A stretch of DNA of 64,000 bases. Origin: Actinomycetes bacterium (GTDB lineage Bacteria > Actinomycetota > Acidimicrobiia > Acidimicrobiales > Ilumatobacteraceae). This document shows, in pieces, positions 1-8,405 of the stretch. Under the pieces are notes generated by a model. The model was not told the DNA's origin. It did no database searches and was given only the letters and a program-made list of their open reading frames with translations. The stretch's first letter is position 1. Each line of letters begins with the position of its first letter. The stretch covers positions 1 to 64,000 of the forward strand of contig JANYCT010000055.1 in the NCBI GenBank assembly GCA_025360105.1. The letters are read 5' to 3'. A program made the translations under genes and the position numbers.

Positions 1-1226
1 TCGCTGTGGTGCCACTGGCGATGAATCGGATCGCGTTGGAAGTAGCTCAACGTGTCGTGCATCCAACCCATGTTCCACTTGTGGGTGAACCCGAGCCCGC
101 CCGCATGGACCGGCTGGGTGACTTTCGGAAAGGCGGTGGACTCCTCGGCAATCATCAACGCGCCCGGCATCTCAGCACCGACCACGGTGTTGACCTCCTG
201 CAGCAACGCGATCGCGGCAAGGTTCTCGCGCCCGCCGAACTTGTTCGGCACCCACTGCCCTGGCTTGCGGCTGTAGTCGAGATACAACATCGATGCCACC
301 GCGTCGACCCGCAGACCGTCGACGTGAAACTCGTGCAGCCAGTACAACGCGTTCGCCGTGAGGAAGTTGCGAACTTCGTTGCGTTCGTAATTGAACACCA
401 GCGTGCCCCAGTCGGGCTGCGCACCTTGACGTGGGTCGGCATGTTCGTAGAGTGCCGTTCCATCGAAGTTCGCAAGGCTCCACTCATCGCGCGGGAAGTG
501 CGCAGGAACCCAATCGACAATGACACCGATACCTCGGGCGTGCATGATGTCGACGAACATGCGGAAGTCGTCTGGGCTGCCGTATCGCGCAGTCGGCGCG
601 AAGTACCCGCTGACCTGATACCCCCACGAGCCGCCAAATGGGTGCTCAGCCACGGGGAGCAACTCCACATGGGTGAAGCCCAACCCAACGACATGGTCGG
701 CGAGTTGGAGCGCCAACTCGCCGTATCCATGCACGCCCGACCGCCACGAACCGAGGTGCACCTCGTAGATGCGCAAGGGCGACTGCGGATCGTTGCGACG
801 GTCGGCCATCCAGGTTTCATCGAGCCACTCGTGCGTGCTGGGCGCCGCCACCACGCTGGCGTTGTCGGGTGGGCACTCTGTCTGGCGGGCCATGGGGTCG
901 GCCTTCAGGATCGTGCCGCCGACCTGACTCACCACGGCGAACTTGTAGCGATGGCCAGCCGCGCCCGCTGCGACGACGGCACCCCAGATACCGCTCGACG
1001 CGATCGGCTGCATCGCAACGCCGTCGCCCCAGCCGTTCCAGTCGCCCGACACGTAGACCTCGCGCGCATTCGGCGCCCAGACCGTGAAGCGAACACCCGA
1101 ACCATCGGCGAGCACATGTGCACCGAGCAGCTCCCACAGCCGGCGATGGCGGCCCTCGTTGAACAAGTGCAGATCGAGCGCTCCCGGCCACACATTCGCA
1201 TCCGGGAGATCGCCAACTGTGGTCAC
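1..1226 (-). CDS. glgB: 1,4-alpha-glucan branching enzyme GlgB (C-terminus cut by window edge)
   Basis: Cleaves an alpha-1,4 glucan chain and rejoins it as an alpha-1,6 branch in cytosolic glycogen synthesis. About 408 N-terminal codons lie in the window; the gene runs off the left edge. Visible in order: the [17 protein letters not shown] start of the CBM48 domain, [13 protein letters not shown], then the GH13 barrel with [16 protein letters not shown] (nucleophile Asp), IAEEST (acid/base Glu) and [11 protein letters not shown]. The protein begins close to the CBM48 domain, so the extra N-terminal module of E. coli GlgB is missing. The start is uncertain: GTG at 1226 leaves 43 bp to the divergent synthase, while an in-frame ATG at 1277 would overlap that gene's start. 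The family call is secure. Confidence 0.93.
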   Translation of the reverse strand, partial: MTTVGDLPDANVWPGALDLHLFNEGRHRRLWELLGAHVLADGSGVRFTVWAPNAREVYVSGDWNGWGDGVAMQPIASSGIWGAVVAAGAAGHRYKFAVVSQVGGTILKADPMARQTECPPDNASVVAAPSTHEWLDETWMADRRNDPQSPLRIYEVHLGSWRSGVHGYGELALQLADHVVGLGFTHVELLPVAEHPFGGSWGYQVSGYFAPTARYGSPDDFRMFVDIMHARGIGVIVDWVPAHFPRDEWSLANFDGTALYEHADPRQGAQPDWGTLVFNYERNEVRNFLTANALYWLHEFHVDGLRVDAVASMLYLDYSRKPGQWVPNKFGGRENLAAIALLQEVNTVVGAEMPGALMIAEESTAFPKVTQPVHAGGLGFTHKWNMGWMHDTLSYFQRDPIHRQWHHS

Positions 1227-1269
1227 GGATTCCGAGCGTACGCCAGCCACGCAGCTACGGTCAGTGTCC

Positions 1270-2457
1270 GTGCGCATCTTGATGTTGTCCTGGGAGTATC
1301 CACCACTCGTCGTGGGAGGTATCGCCGCCCATGTCGATGGCTTGGCGCGGGCGATGGTACGTAGCGGTCACGAGGTTGTGGTGCTCAGCTTGCACACGCC
1401 CGACGCACCCGACGACACCGTCGTCGAGGGTGTACGCATTCTGCGCGCACGCATCGATCTGCCGTGGCTCCCCGACGACAATTTGGTCGCGCGCATGGCC
1501 TCGGCCAACCATCAGATCACCCAGCTCGCCGGGCAGCTCGGGCGGTGGCAACCCGATGTGGTGCACGCCCACGACTGGCTCGTTGCATGGGCAGGCGACA
1601 CCATCGCTCGACTGTGGAACGCTCCACTCGTGGCAACAGTCCACGCCACCGAGCGGGGTCGACACGGCGGACACGTCCCTGCGGGCATGCCGGCAGCGAT
1701 CAACTCGATCGAGTGGTGGCTCACGTATCAGGCATCACAAGTGATCTGCTGCTCGAAGTTCATGATCCGTGAGGTCGTCGATGGTTTCGAGCTACCGATC
1801 GACAAGGTGCATCTCGTTCCCAATGGTGTCGACCTCGCCGTGTGGGCAAGCCCCGTTGGCGCCAAGCAGGTTCCTCGGGGACCCTTGGTGCTCGCCTGGG
1901 GACGCGTGCAGTACGAGAAGGGTTTTCAGGTACTGGCGCGCGCAGTGGGTTCGTTGAGACATCGCGTGCCCGGCATCCGCCTCGTGGTGGCGGGCCGCGG
2001 TTCGTATCTGCCCGAGTTGCAATCGCAGATCGATGTCGAGGGCTTGTCCGATCTGGTGCAGTTGGCCGGTTTCGTGCCCGACGACGACCTGCGTGACATG
2101 CTTCACCATGCGGGCTGCGCAGTCATCCCGTCGCTCTACGAACCGTTCGGCATCGTTGCTCTCGAGGCCATGGCCGCTGGCGCCCCCACCGTGGTGGCGC
2201 GAACCGGTGGACTTGCCGAGATCGTCGACGGCACCGGCGCTGGCCTGCTGTTCGAGCCCGGCAACCACCACGAACTCGCCGATCGGATTGAGGAGATCTT
2301 CACCACACCCAAGCTGGCGGCAGCGCTGCAGACCACCGCGGCCACCCTGCTCGCCGAGCACTACACATGGGATGCCATTGCCGCAACCACCATCGGTGTG
2401 TACACGACAGCCTTTTCGCCGAACGCCGACGCCGCTACTCTCAAGGATCATGCGTAG
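1270..2457 (+). CDS. GT4-family alpha-glucan synthase (GlgA/GlgM/Rv3032-like)
   Basis: A 395-residue retaining glycosyltransferase, probably elongating alpha-1,4-glucan from a nucleotide sugar. The N-terminus [20 protein letters not shown] is the donor/acceptor loop typical of bacterial glycogen synthases and the mycobacterial Rv3032/GlgM type. The C-terminal half carries the EX7E signature in [19 protein letters not shown]. The GTG at 1270 ([10 protein letters not shown]) is chosen because family members start just before this motif; a longer frame upstream is antisense to glgB. The phosphorylase start overlaps the 3' end by 8 bp, so the two are translationally coupled. At about 395 residues it is shorter than GT5 GlgA (about 480), favouring GT4. 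Whether the donor is ADP-glucose or UDP-glucose cannot be read from sequence. Confidence 0.85.
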   Translation: MRILMLSWEYPPLVVGGIAAHVDGLARAMVRSGHEVVVLSLHTPDAPDDTVVEGVRILRARIDLPWLPDDNLVARMASANHQITQLAGQLGRWQPDVVHAHDWLVAWAGDTIARLWNAPLVATVHATERGRHGGHVPAGMPAAINSIEWWLTYQASQVICCSKFMIREVVDGFELPIDKVHLVPNGVDLAVWASPVGAKQVPRGPLVLAWGRVQYEKGFQVLARAVGSLRHRVPGIRLVVAGRGSYLPELQSQIDVEGLSDLVQLAGFVPDDDLRDMLHHAGCAVIPSLYEPFGIVALEAMAAGAPTVVARTGGLAEIVDGTGAGLLFEPGNHHELADRIEEIFTTPKLAAALQTTAATLLAEHYTWDAIAATTIGVYTTAFSPNADAATLKDHA

Positions 2458-4894
2458 CGTCCGTCAGTTCCGGGTTGATCCCGCCGTACCCGAGGCGCTT
2501 TGCGGCCTACACCGCCTCGCCAACAACCTGCACTGGTGTTGGGACCGCGAACTCCAACAGCTGTTCTCTGGTCTGCATCCCGTGGCGTGGGAGGAATCCC
2601 ATCACCAGCCGCTCGCCATGCTCGCCCGGATCAGTCCGCACGATTGGGTCGATCTGGCCACTGATCCTCTCGTCGTGCAGGCCGTTGACGATGCTGTCGT
2701 GCGGCTCGATGCCGCGCTCACCTCGCCGCGCTGGTTCCAGACCAAAGGTGAGTCACCGTTGGATTTGGTGGCGTACTTCTCACCCGAGTTCGGCATCAGC
2801 GAGTCGGTGCCCCAATACAGCGGCGGTCTCGGCGTGCTCGCCGGCGATCACCTGAAGGCATCGTCCGATCTCGGCATCCCCCTCGTGGCGATCGGGCTGT
2901 TGTACGGCGAGGGCTACTTCCGACAGAGCCTCGATGCCGATGGCTGGCAGCAGGAACGCTTCCCTCGACTCGAACCGGCCGGCATGGCGCTGACGCATAC
3001 CGACTTGAATGTCACGTTGGATCTCGCGGGCGAGCAGGTCACTGTCGATGTCTGGCGCGCCGACGTCGGGCGCATTCCGCTGTACCTGCTTGATGCTCCT
3101 GGCGTCACCGACCGTTTGTATGGCGGCGATGTCGAACATCGCCTCCGCCAAGAGATGGTGCTCGGTATCGCGGGCGTGCGCGCGCTGCGCGCCCTGGGCC
3201 TCTACCCGCAGGTGTTCCACACCAACGAGGGCCATGCCGGCTTTCTCGCTCTCGAACGCATTCGAGAACTCGTGGCAGGTGGACTCAGCTTCTATGAGGC
3301 GGTCGAGGCGTCGCGTCCGGGCGGGGTGTTCACCACGCACACGCCGGTGCCGGCGGGCATTGACCGCTTTCCACCCGCATTGATCGCCACGTACTTCGGT
3401 TCGTTCGTATCCGAACTCGGCATCACGCTCGAGGCGCTCATGGCCATCGGCAGTCGGGATGACGAACCCGACGAGGACCGTTTCAACATGGCCGTCATGG
3501 GGCTGCGGCTTTCCGCACGCGCCAATGGTGTCGCAGCGTTGCACGGCGTGGTGAGCCGACAGATGTTCAACGGTGTGTGGCCCGGCGTGCCTGCCGACGA
3601 GGTCCCGATCGGCAGCATCACCAACGGCGTACACGCGCACAGCTGGGTATCGCCAGAGGTCGATCAACTGCTGCGATCGCGCGTGCATGGTGTGTGGGAT
3701 GGCGCCGACGACGAATCGTGGGCGCGTGCGTACAGCTTGTCCCACGAACAGGTGTGGGCCGCTCGAGCGGCCGGACGCTCCCGCTTAGTCGACTACGTTC
3801 GCGCCCGAATGGGCGACGACGTGCTCGACAAAGATGTGCTCACCATTGGCTTCGCGCGCCGATTCGCCACGTATAAGCGGGCCACGCTGTTGCTGTCACA
3901 GCCCGAGCGGCTCAAGCGTCTGCTGCTTGACGCCGACCGACCGGTGCAGTTCGTGTTCGCGGGCAAGGCACACCCGGCCGACTTCCCCGGAAAGATGATG
4001 ATCCAGTCGATCGAATTGTTCGCACGCGAACTTGACGTACGTCATCGTTTCGTGTTTCTCGCCGACTACGACATCGCGGTGGCGCGAGTGATGTATCACG
4101 GCTGCGACGTCTGGCTGAACAATCCGCTTCGACCGCACGAGGCCTGCGGCACCAGTGGCATGAAAGCGGCGCTCAATGGCGCCTTGAACTGCAGCATCCG
4201 TGACGGCTGGTGGGATGAATGGAGCGACGGCGAAAACGGCTGGGACATCGTGTCGGTCGACGACGATCCCGATCCCGCCCGGCGCGACCAACGTGAGGCA
4301 ATGAACCTGTTCGGCCTGCTCGAGCAAGAGATCGTCCCGTTGTTCTATGACACGAACGGCACCCGCGACGCAGCCCCGAAGGGCTGGGTCGATCGCATGT
4401 TGCACAATTGGGCATCGCTCGGACCGAAAGTCACCGCGTCGCGAATGGTACGCGACTATGTCACCACGCTGTACGAGCCAGCCGCGGTCGGTGCCAACAA
4501 GGTGAGCCACGATAACTACGACGGCGCGCGTTCTCTGGCCGGATGGAAGCACCACATCCGCGCAGCATGGTCACGCGTGCAGATCACCGAGTTCGACACC
4601 GACACTGCGGCGGGTCAAGAAGGACAAGCGCGCTCCGTACGCGTGCGAGTGGATCTCGGCGACATTGCCGCGCATGACGTGCGCGTTCAGGTGCTGCACG
4701 GCCCCATCGATAGCCAGGGCAACCTGGTTGCTGGCGCGCAGCAGTTCGAACTCAGCTCCACCAACGACGGCTCATGGGTCGGTGATTACAACGTCGGACG
4801 ATCTGGCGCCTATGGGCTGACGGCGCGCGTGCTGCCCTCGAACCCGTTGATGGCCAACCCGTTCGAGCTCGGCTGCATTGCCTGGGCCGGTTGA
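2450..4894 (+). CDS. glgP: Glycogen/alpha-glucan phosphorylase
   Basis: Phosphorolyses terminal alpha-1,4 bonds of glycogen or maltodextrin to glucose-1-phosphate, using PLP. The 814-residue protein has the N-terminal DUF3417-type segment (HRLANNLHWCWDRELQQLF), then SPEFGISESVPQYSGGLGVL, THTPVPAGIDRF, GFARRFATYKRATLLL, and ACGTSGMKAALNGAL, where Lys572 is the expected PLP lysine. This layout matches the short GlgP family found in actinobacteria and thermophiles rather than the E. coli MalP type. ATG 2450 overlaps the preceding synthase by 8 bp. The 3' end overlaps the convergent transporter frame by 123 bp. With glgB and the GT4 synthase it forms a compact glycogen synthesis and breakdown module. 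Confidence 0.95.
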   Translation: MRSVRQFRVDPAVPEALCGLHRLANNLHWCWDRELQQLFSGLHPVAWEESHHQPLAMLARISPHDWVDLATDPLVVQAVDDAVVRLDAALTSPRWFQTKGESPLDLVAYFSPEFGISESVPQYSGGLGVLAGDHLKASSDLGIPLVAIGLLYGEGYFRQSLDADGWQQERFPRLEPAGMALTHTDLNVTLDLAGEQVTVDVWRADVGRIPLYLLDAPGVTDRLYGGDVEHRLRQEMVLGIAGVRALRALGLYPQVFHTNEGHAGFLALERIRELVAGGLSFYEAVEASRPGGVFTTHTPVPAGIDRFPPALIATYFGSFVSELGITLEALMAIGSRDDEPDEDRFNMAVMGLRLSARANGVAALHGVVSRQMFNGVWPGVPADEVPIGSITNGVHAHSWVSPEVDQLLRSRVHGVWDGADDESWARAYSLSHEQVWAARAAGRSRLVDYVRARMGDDVLDKDVLTIGFARRFATYKRATLLLSQPERLKRLLLDADRPVQFVFAGKAHPADFPGKMMIQSIELFARELDVRHRFVFLADYDIAVARVMYHGCDVWLNNPLRPHEACGTSGMKAALNGALNCSIRDGWWDEWSDGENGWDIVSVDDDPDPARRDQREAMNLFGLLEQEIVPLFYDTNGTRDAAPKGWVDRMLHNWASLGPKVTASRMVRDYVTTLYEPAAVGANKVSHDNYDGARSLAGWKHHIRAAWSRVQITEFDTDTAAGQEGQARSVRVRVDLGDIAAHDVRVQVLHGPIDSQGNLVAGAQQFELSSTNDGSWVGDYNVGRSGAYGLTARVLPSNPLMANPFELGCIAWAG

Positions 4895-5863
4895 CTCGCC
4901 GCTGTCCATGGGTCCAGGCGACGGGCCAGACGATGCGGCGTACACGGTGTGCGCGGCGAGAGCGATGAAAACGATGGAACCGCCGATAAGCGCTGGTACC
5001 CCTGGGTATTCGTTCATGAAGATCCATACCCAGATCGGCCCCATGATCGGCTCGAGCATCGACAGCAGGGCCACGTCGGTAGCAGGAGCGCGCGCTGCGC
5101 CCACCGAGAAAATAGCCAAGCCCACGCCAAGTTGAGCAAAGCCGAACGTGAGCAGCAAGAACAGATCGTGGCGTGACACCTGTAAGGGACTCGCGAAAGG
5201 GAGGGCAATGAGTGCGCTGATCACGGCGGCAAGCAACATCGCTGGCGCCATCTGCACCTCTGCGTGACGGCGGATCATCACCGTGCCGAAGCCGAACGAC
5301 AACGGGATGATGAACGCTATTGCGGCACCGGCTGGCGAGCCGCCGGCGCCCGGCCCCGAGACCATGTAACCCACGCCGACCACGGTGACGGCAATGGCAA
5401 TCCATGTGTAGTTACGGACGCGCTCGCCGATGAGTACCCACGCCAGAATCGCCGCTGCAAGAGGGCTCAGCGCAAAGATCACCAACACGATCGCGACGCT
5501 GGTTCGAGACAGGGCAACGACCATGCCGATCGACGACGCCGAGAAGGCCGCCGCGACGGCCCAGCCAGGTGTTCCCATTCCCGCAATGGCACGCACGGTG
5601 TTGCGTCGTTCTCGCCAGACGATGAGGATCAGCAAACTGCCACACGCCGACACCGAACGCCAGAACACCGTGTTCCACGGATGCGGGTCGTCGAGGCTCC
5701 GCACAAACAGCCCGCCGGTACTGAAGATCAGCGCGGACACGACGAGTAGGAAGGCCGAATATGCCGAGAGGCCTTCCTTCGCTGGCGCGTACGAGACGGC
5801 AACGCCACCCTCGCTCGACACAGCGGTAACGCTTGTTGCACCCTCATGACCCGTGTGCCGCAT
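4772..5863 (-). CDS. EamA/DMT-family transporter
   Basis: Inner-membrane protein with about ten hydrophobic segments and the two-fold EamA repeat. The first half covers LLVVSALIFSTGGLFVRSL through AAAILAWVLIGERV, the second VGYMVSGPG through IWVWIFMNEYPGVPALIGG. The IGERV and MNEYP segments are the usual ends of each EamA repeat. The substrate is unknown; relatives export amino acids or other metabolites. The reading frame continues about 41 residues past the end of glgP on the opposite strand. This tail, beginning after SGPSPGPMDSGES, is polar and looks like non-conserved antisense sequence. ATG 5863 is the longest start; a shorter N-terminus is possible because the first 30 residues are not membrane-like. 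Confidence 0.82.
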   Translation of the reverse strand: MRHTGHEGATSVTAVSSEGGVAVSYAPAKEGLSAYSAFLLVVSALIFSTGGLFVRSLDDPHPWNTVFWRSVSACGSLLILIVWRERRNTVRAIAGMGTPGWAVAAAFSASSIGMVVALSRTSVAIVLVIFALSPLAAAILAWVLIGERVRNYTWIAIAVTVVGVGYMVSGPGAGGSPAGAAIAFIIPLSFGFGTVMIRRHAEVQMAPAMLLAAVISALIALPFASPLQVSRHDLFLLLTFGFAQLGVGLAIFSVGAARAPATDVALLSMLEPIMGPIWVWIFMNEYPGVPALIGGSIVFIALAAHTVYAASSGPSPGPMDSGESTGPGNAAELERVGHQRVRGQHARRQPIGARSSDVVITDP

Positions 5864-5959
5864 CGGCGTCAGTCTGTCAGGAACATCCCTCGAAGGGGCG
5901 ACAATATCTATCGATCTGACGAATGGAGGTATCTCTCGATGCGCTGCTTGGCTTGGGTT

Positions 5960-6754
5960 CTATCGGCCGGTGAACTCGGCCTTTCCGGGGCCGTTGGCAA
6001 GGAAGCTCTGCACACCGATGCGGCTATCGTCGGACTCGAACACCTTGGCAAACAGTCGCTGTTCGAGTTGCAGGCCATCGGCGAGCGACAGGCACACGCC
6101 TTCGTCGATGGCCCGCTTAGCGATGGCCTGCGCCACGTTCGCTCCGCACGCCACCTCAGCTGCGAGCGCGAGCGCACGCTCGTGCAGTTGGTCAGTGGGC
6201 AGAACCTCGTCGGCCAGCCCGATGCGCAGTGCTTCGTCGGCTTTCACCTGGCGGCCGGTGAGACACATCTCCTTGGCGCGACTCGCGCCGATGGTTCGCG
6301 CCAACCGTTGCGTGCCGCCACCACCGGGAATGATGCCGAGCAGTATCTCGGGTTGGCCGAACACCGCGCGCTCGCTGACGATGCGATAGTCACACGCAAG
6401 CGCAAGCTCGCAGCCGCCACCGAGCGCGTAGCCGCTGACCGCAGCAATCACGAGTCGCGGGATCGCTGCGATGGCGTCGAGTGCGCGGTGAAAGCCAGCG
6501 GTGATCACGACTGCCTCCTGCGGGCCACCGAACTGGCTGATGTCGGCGCCGGCTGCGAAGATGCGCTCGCCTCCGGTGACCACCACCGCACCGGGGGGAT
6601 CCGCAATGAGCTCGTCGGCGATGTTGGTCAGCCGCGCAAGAAGTTGCTGCGACAGCGCGTTCACCTTGGGGTTGTTGAGCGTGATTACCGCCACGCCATC
6701 GGCCCGGCGGTCGAGCAGCACCAGCTCGGTATGCGCTTCGTTCGGACTGTTCAT
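5960..6754 (-). CDS. Enoyl-CoA hydratase/isomerase family protein
   Basis: A 264-residue crotonase-fold enzyme of about the usual family length. It carries the oxyanion-hole segment AAGADISQF (67-75), the GYALGGGCELALACDYRI block and FGQPEILLGIIPGGGGTQRL. Glu116 and Glu136 occupy the positions of the two catalytic glutamates of true enoyl-CoA hydratases, so hydration of 2-enoyl-CoA in beta-oxidation is the likeliest reaction. It lies upstream of the EamA transporter and downstream of meaB on the same strand, with gaps of about 100 bp on each side, so operon membership is uncertain. Acyl-CoA specificity cannot be inferred. Confidence 0.9.
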   Translation of the reverse strand: MNSPNEAHTELVLLDRRADGVAVITLNNPKVNALSQQLLARLTNIADELIADPPGAVVVTGGERIFAAGADISQFGGPQEAVVITAGFHRALDAIAAIPRLVIAAVSGYALGGGCELALACDYRIVSERAVFGQPEILLGIIPGGGGTQRLARTIGASRAKEMCLTGRQVKADEALRIGLADEVLPTDQLHERALALAAEVACGANVAQAIAKRAIDEGVCLSLADGLQLEQRLFAKVFESDDSRIGVQSFLANGPGKAEFTGR

Positions 6755-6832
6755 GCCGCCACGCTAGTGGCGGGCAGACAACCGACCTCGCGAAGTAGCG
6801 CTCCTGGCGCCCCTCACGGGCCTGTTACGGCG

Positions 6833-6848
6833 CGACTTCGTCAAGTCG
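6833..6848. terminator. Small inverted repeat in the meaB-enoyl-CoA hydratase gap
   Basis: CGACTT (6833-6838), a CGTC loop and AAGTCG (6843-6848) form a 6-bp stem just beyond the meaB stop on the minus strand. A further CGACTT lies inside the meaB end at 6864-6869 and could compete for pairing. There is no T-run, so an intrinsic terminator is only a weak guess. Confidence 0.25.
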
Positions 6849-6867
6849 GCGCAGGCGCGATGTCGAC

Positions 6868-7830
6868 TTACGCGCCGATACTGGCGAGCATTTCATCGGC
6901 AGCACCCCATGGATCAAGCTGACGCCGCAGCACGTCAGCCTGCAGCGCATCCCAGCGATCGCCTCCGCAGACCTCGCGTGCCTTTTGCTGTAAGCGGCGG
7001 GCGACGATTTCGCGCAACTCCTCGCGGAGGCGGAACTCGCGTCGTTGGTTCAAGATGCCATTGGCTGTGATGAACTCACGATGCTCGAGCACGGCGTGCC
7101 AGAGTTCAGGGACACCTTGAGCGGTGGTACCAATCGTTGCAAGTATGGGTGGCCGCCAGGTCTCATGGGCCAGGTCGCTCAGTTCGAGCATCTGCTCGAG
7201 ATCGCGCCGCGTCTCGTCGGTGCCCTTGCGATCAGACTTGTTGATCACGAAGATGTCGGCGATCTCCATCAGGCCGGCCTTGTTGGCCTGCACGGAATCG
7301 CCCCACCCGGGGTTCACAACCACCACGGTGGTGTCGGCCTTGCCGGCAATCTCGACTTCGACCTGACCAACGCCGACGGTTTCGACGAGCACCCATTCAC
7401 GACCTACGGCATCGAGCAGGCGAATGGCCTCGGGCGTGGACAACGAGAGTCCGCCGAGGTGACCGCGCGTTGCCATCGACCGGATGAACACACCCGGGTC
7501 GGTGGCATGGTCTTGCATCCGAACACGGTCGCCCAGAATTGCGCCACCGGTAAACGGCGACGACGGGTCGATGGCCAGCACGGCAACTTCGAGGCCCTGC
7601 GAGCGGAGGTGGCCAATCGTGGCTGACGTGAGCGTGCTCTTGCCGGCTCCGGGCGCCCCGGTGAGGCCAACGGTGTAGGCGCGACCACCGAGCGGGTACG
7701 ACAAGCGGCCGACGACACGGGCCTCGTCGGCTCCGCGCTCAATCAGCGAGAGCAGACGGGCGAGCGCTGCGCGATCACCCGAGCACGCAGCGGTGAACAG
7801 TTCTTCGACGGGTTGTGTTCGGCGGGCCAC
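6868..7830 (-). CDS. meaB: MeaB/ArgK-type G-protein chaperone of methylmalonyl-CoA mutase
   Basis: A 320-residue G3E-family GTPase that loads and protects the adenosylcobalamin cofactor of methylmalonyl-CoA mutase or related acyl-CoA mutases. Walker A is GAPGAGKST (58-66). Further motifs are DPSSPFTGGAILGDRVRM (family hallmark), ETVGVGQVE (Walker B region) and the base-recognition NKSD. The conserved C-terminal dimerisation part is present and the length is normal. No mutase subunit lies in the window, so its partner must be elsewhere. The NifU-like gene ends only 4 bp from it on the same strand. Confidence 0.93.
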   Translation of the reverse strand: MARRTQPVEELFTAACSGDRAALARLLSLIERGADEARVVGRLSYPLGGRAYTVGLTGAPGAGKSTLTSATIGHLRSQGLEVAVLAIDPSSPFTGGAILGDRVRMQDHATDPGVFIRSMATRGHLGGLSLSTPEAIRLLDAVGREWVLVETVGVGQVEVEIAGKADTTVVVVNPGWGDSVQANKAGLMEIADIFVINKSDRKGTDETRRDLEQMLELSDLAHETWRPPILATIGTTAQGVPELWHAVLEHREFITANGILNQRREFRLREELREIVARRLQQKAREVCGGDRWDALQADVLRRQLDPWGAADEMLASIGA

Positions 7831-7834
7831 GAAA

Positions 7835-8059
7835 TCAGACCGCCACGACCTCGGTCACGCCGTCGACACGGTCACGCATGATTCGTTCGATACCGGCCTT
7901 GAGCGTTTGCGTGCTGGCCGGGCATGTGCCGCATGCGCCGACGAGGGTGACCGAGACGATGCCGGTTGACTCATCGACATCTTTCAACTCGATGTCGCCG
8001 CCATCGGCCTGCAGTGCGGGACGGATGATCTCAATGCATTCTTCGACTTGCGCGCGCAT
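7835..8059 (-). CDS. NifU C-terminal-domain Fe-S cluster protein
   Basis: A 74-residue stand-alone NifU C-terminal (Nfu) domain. The Cys43-x-x-Cys46 pair in GACGTCPAS is the cluster-binding motif, preceded by [13 protein letters not shown], the other conserved block. Such proteins hold and transfer a [4Fe-4S] cluster, usually as dimers. It is upstream of meaB with a 4-bp gap, so the two are probably cotranscribed. The divergent small membrane gene starts 57 bp away. Length and motif order are complete for the domain. Confidence 0.9.
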   Translation of the reverse strand: MRAQVEECIEIIRPALQADGGDIELKDVDESTGIVSVTLVGACGTCPASTQTLKAGIERIMRDRVDGVTEVVAV

Positions 8060-8092
8060 GTGTTCTGACCTCTGTCTGGACCACGGTCTATT

Positions 8093-8106
8093 GAAGCATG
8101 TGCTTC
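8093..8106. promoter_or_regulatory. Palindrome between divergent genes
   Basis: GAAGCA-TG-TGCTTC is a 6+6 bp inverted repeat in the 57-bp gap between the divergent nfu-like gene and the small membrane gene. Its place suggests an operator or divergent-promoter element. No regulator family is recognised from the sequence. Confidence 0.3.
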
Positions 8107-8116
8107 GCTAGATTCG

Positions 8117-8365
8117 TTGCCTGTGACAACAATTCGCGTCACTGCGCGCATTCCCGCTGTGATCCATGCCCTCCTCGCCCACCAGGGTGGATGGGATGAA
8201 GGCCTGCTCGTGGCCGGTCCGCTGCTGGTGGTCGTGTGGATGCTCTGGCTGGCAAAGCGCCGCGCCGACAAAATAGATCACAATACGTCTTCCGCTCAGA
8301 CGTCGGACCAGACGTCGGACCCGACGTCGGACCCGAACTCTGATCCGACCGACAACGACAGCTGA
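8117..8365 (+). CDS. Small single-pass membrane protein with Asp/Ser/Thr-rich tail
   Basis: An 82-codon ORF starting TTG at 8117, or GTG at 8123 in the same frame. It has one hydrophobic segment, GLLVAGPLLVVVWMLWLA (29-46), a basic stop-transfer KRRADK and a C-terminal tail made of TSD-type tetrapeptides. The tail DNA is a 12-bp repeat containing GACGTC, three near-identical copies at 8297-8332 followed by a decayed one. The positive-inside rule would put the tail in the cytosol. No family is recognised. Its place between divergent and convergent genes and its clean stop support a real gene, but the codon evidence is modest. Confidence 0.55.
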   Translation: MPVTTIRVTARIPAVIHALLAHQGGWDEGLLVAGPLLVVVWMLWLAKRRADKIDHNTSSAQTSDQTSDPTSDPNSDPTDNDS

Positions 8366-8405
8366 GCGAATCGGGGGCGACAGCGGCTGTCGGTACCCCA
8401 CGACC

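Noticed and set aside
6-1364. 452-codon plus-strand open frame
   Set aside because: It is antisense to glgB, whose minus-strand frame carries all branching-enzyme motifs.
2780-3745. 321-codon minus-strand frame in glgP
   Set aside because: It is antisense to the phosphorylase core, with a composition typical of shadow frames.
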